This document shows positions 4,546-5,554 of a DNA stretch of 5,554 nucleotides, piece by piece. The translations under genes were made by a program, and so were the position numbers. Source of the DNA: Pseudomonadota bacterium. GTDB lineage: Bacteria; Pseudomonadota; Alphaproteobacteria; Rhizobiales; Beijerinckiaceae. The stretch lies in contig JAEXGT010000102.1 of assembly GCA_023450615.1 (NCBI GenBank), positions 1 to 5,554 of the forward strand, given 5' to 3'. Below the pieces are notes generated by a model. That model searched no databases, was not told the origin of the DNA, and worked only from the letters and a program-made list of their open reading frames with translations. Each line of letters starts with the position of its first letter. Within the stretch, counting starts at the first letter, position 1.

Positions 4546-5424
4546 TTAAGCCGTCCTCCGGCGGCCCAGCAGCCTGCCTCCGAACACGTTCAGGGCCAGC
4601 CCCGCCACGATCACGGCGCCGCCGACGGCCTCGATCGGATGCATCTCCTCGCCCAGAAGCAGGGTGGAGCCGAGGATGCCCGCCACGGGCACGAGCAGGG
4701 CAAAGGGCGTGACGGTCGCCGCCGGGTGGCGGGAGAGCAGGTAGGCCCAGATCCCGAAGGCGAAGATGGTGGTGGGATAGGCGAGATAGGCCACCGCCGC
4801 CCAGGTGCCCAGATTCATATCCGCCAGGGCCGAGGTGACCTGCTCCGGCCCGTCGATGAGAAGCGAGAGGCCCAGGAGCGGCAGCGGCGCGACGAAGCCC
4901 GCCCAGACGATATAGCCCAGCATGTCCACCCGGCCCGCGCGCTTGGAGACGATGTTCGCCACGCCCCAGGAGGCGGCGGCGGCCACCGTCATCAGGAAGG
5001 GCCCGGCCCCGCTGCCGGCGAGCCGCGGCACGGCGATGATGATGAGACCGAGAAAACCGATGAGCGCGCCCGTGATCTGAAAAAGGCTGGGCCTTTCGTT
5101 CATGAGAAAGGCCGCGAACAGGATCGTGAAGAACACCTGCGCCTGCATGACGAGGGATGCCAGGCTCGCGGGCATTCCGAACGCCAGGGCCGCAAAGAGC
5201 AGGCCGAACTGGGCGACGCCGAGGAAGAACCCATAGGCCACCACATTGGTCCAGGGAGCTTTGGGGCGCGCAACGAAGAAAATGGCGGGGAAGGCGACGA
5301 AGAAGAAGCGCAGGGCCGCCAGCAGCAGGGGCGGCATGGTGCCGACCCCGAGCTTGATGACGACGAAGCTCAAGCCCCAGATGATGGTGACGAGAACGGC
5401 AACAAGGCTGTGGGAGAGCGGCAT
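4546..5424 (-). CDS. eamA: EamA-like drug/metabolite transporter, probable cysteine/O-acetylserine exporter
   Basis: A 292-aa inner-membrane protein of the DMT superfamily with two EamA repeats (about 7-132 and 141-283). I read ten helices: about 7-25, 32-52, 60-79, 87-107, 114-132, 141-160, 168-189, 206-229, 236-257 and 264-283. Segments such as IIWGLSFVVIKLG, MPPLLLAALRFFFVAFPAIF, FVARPK and FGMPASLASLVMQAQ are strikingly like E. coli EamA (YdeD), which exports O-acetylserine and cysteine. Length is also close (E. coli about 299). The second half is less like it, so the substrate could differ in this organism. The ATG at 5424 begins the first helix directly; a weak GGAA lies about 8 nt upstream. 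It follows a same-strand gene by 47 nt and may be co-transcribed with it. A very strong hairpin ends the unit. Confidence 0.9.
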   Translation of the reverse strand: MPLSHSLVAVLVTIIWGLSFVVIKLGVGTMPPLLLAALRFFFVAFPAIFFVARPKAPWTNVVAYGFFLGVAQFGLLFAALAFGMPASLASLVMQAQVFFTILFAAFLMNERPSLFQITGALIGFLGLIIIAVPRLAGSGAGPFLMTVAAAASWGVANIVSKRAGRVDMLGYIVWAGFVAPLPLLGLSLLIDGPEQVTSALADMNLGTWAAVAYLAYPTTIFAFGIWAYLLSRHPAATVTPFALLVPVAGILGSTLLLGEEMHPIEAVGGAVIVAGLALNVFGGRLLGRRRTA

Positions 5425-5471
5425 GCGGTGAATTCCAGCTGCCGCCCTTAAACCCCCGTTCCACCGATTTG

Positions 5472-5554
5472 TTAAGACGACTTACGGCGAAGGCGCACGA
5501 TCACTTCGACGCCCGCCACTTCCATGCCTTCCGGCGGCTCGGGCAGGTCGGCCA
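5472..5554 (-). CDS. 3' end of an unidentified minus-strand gene (partial)
   Basis: Reading leftward from the window edge gives ADLPEPPEGMEVAGVEVIVR, then LRRKSS and a TAA stop at 5472-5474. Third positions are nearly all G or C, as expected of a real gene here. Only 26 residues are visible, with a strand-like GVEVIVRLRR end, too little to name a family. The start lies beyond the window. It is 47 nt upstream of the exporter gene on the same strand, so the two may form an operon. Confidence 0.6.
   Translation of the reverse strand, partial: ADLPEPPEGMEVAGVEVIVRLRRKSS

Noticed and set aside
4480..5451. Rightward 323-aa open frame rich in Gly, Arg, Glu and Gln
   Set aside because: Antisense shadow of the EamA-like exporter; low-complexity charged composition and it begins within a repeat and terminator.

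Overview
The window looks like chromosomal DNA of a GC-rich alphaproteobacterium, most likely Hyphomicrobiales and perhaps near Microvirga/Methylobacterium. The support is strong GC3 codon use, the types of gene present, and two intergenic stem-loop repeats of the common rhizobial 'agagcatc ... aaagtgg ... cacttt/ggtttt ... gatgc' kind. The genus is my inference; no rRNA or other marker gene is present.

Left part (1-2760): a minus-strand pair encodes a D-2-hydroxyacid dehydrogenase of the glyoxylate/hydroxypyruvate reductase type (905-1897), followed 100 nt downstream by a Crp/Fnr-family regulator (85-804). Divergent to the dehydrogenase is a secreted protein with two bacterial SH3-like domains (2195-2731). 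The roughly 300 nt between these divergent genes holds an inverted repeat near the dehydrogenase start, a rhizobial-type palindromic repeat, and a 5'-leader hairpin ahead of the SH3 gene.

Middle part (about 2880-4090): a block of clearly lower GC (43-58% in the lines I counted by hand, against 63-77% in sampled flanking lines) carries four small genes. Three run leftward and overlap by 4 nt and 1 nt: an AlpA/excisionase-like winged-helix protein, then an 85-aa and a 93-aa protein I do not recognise. A fourth 66-aa unknown protein runs rightward. The divergent promoter region contains a perfect 17-bp palindrome over the -35 box of a near-consensus promoter. That promoter's predicted start falls on the ATG of the winged-helix gene, suggesting a leaderless, autoregulated operon. 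Downstream of the rightward gene is about 100 nt packed with four inverted repeats. This is the least explained part of the window and the best candidate for an undescribed small regulatory or defence/mobile cassette; nothing in it proves a function.

Right part (4090-5554): a short intergenic stretch leads to a 48-aa two-helix membrane protein of the DUF3096 type, a second rhizobial repeat, a strong hairpin terminator, a minus-strand DMT-family exporter closely resembling E. coli EamA (4546-5424), and the 3' end of another minus-strand gene that runs off the window.
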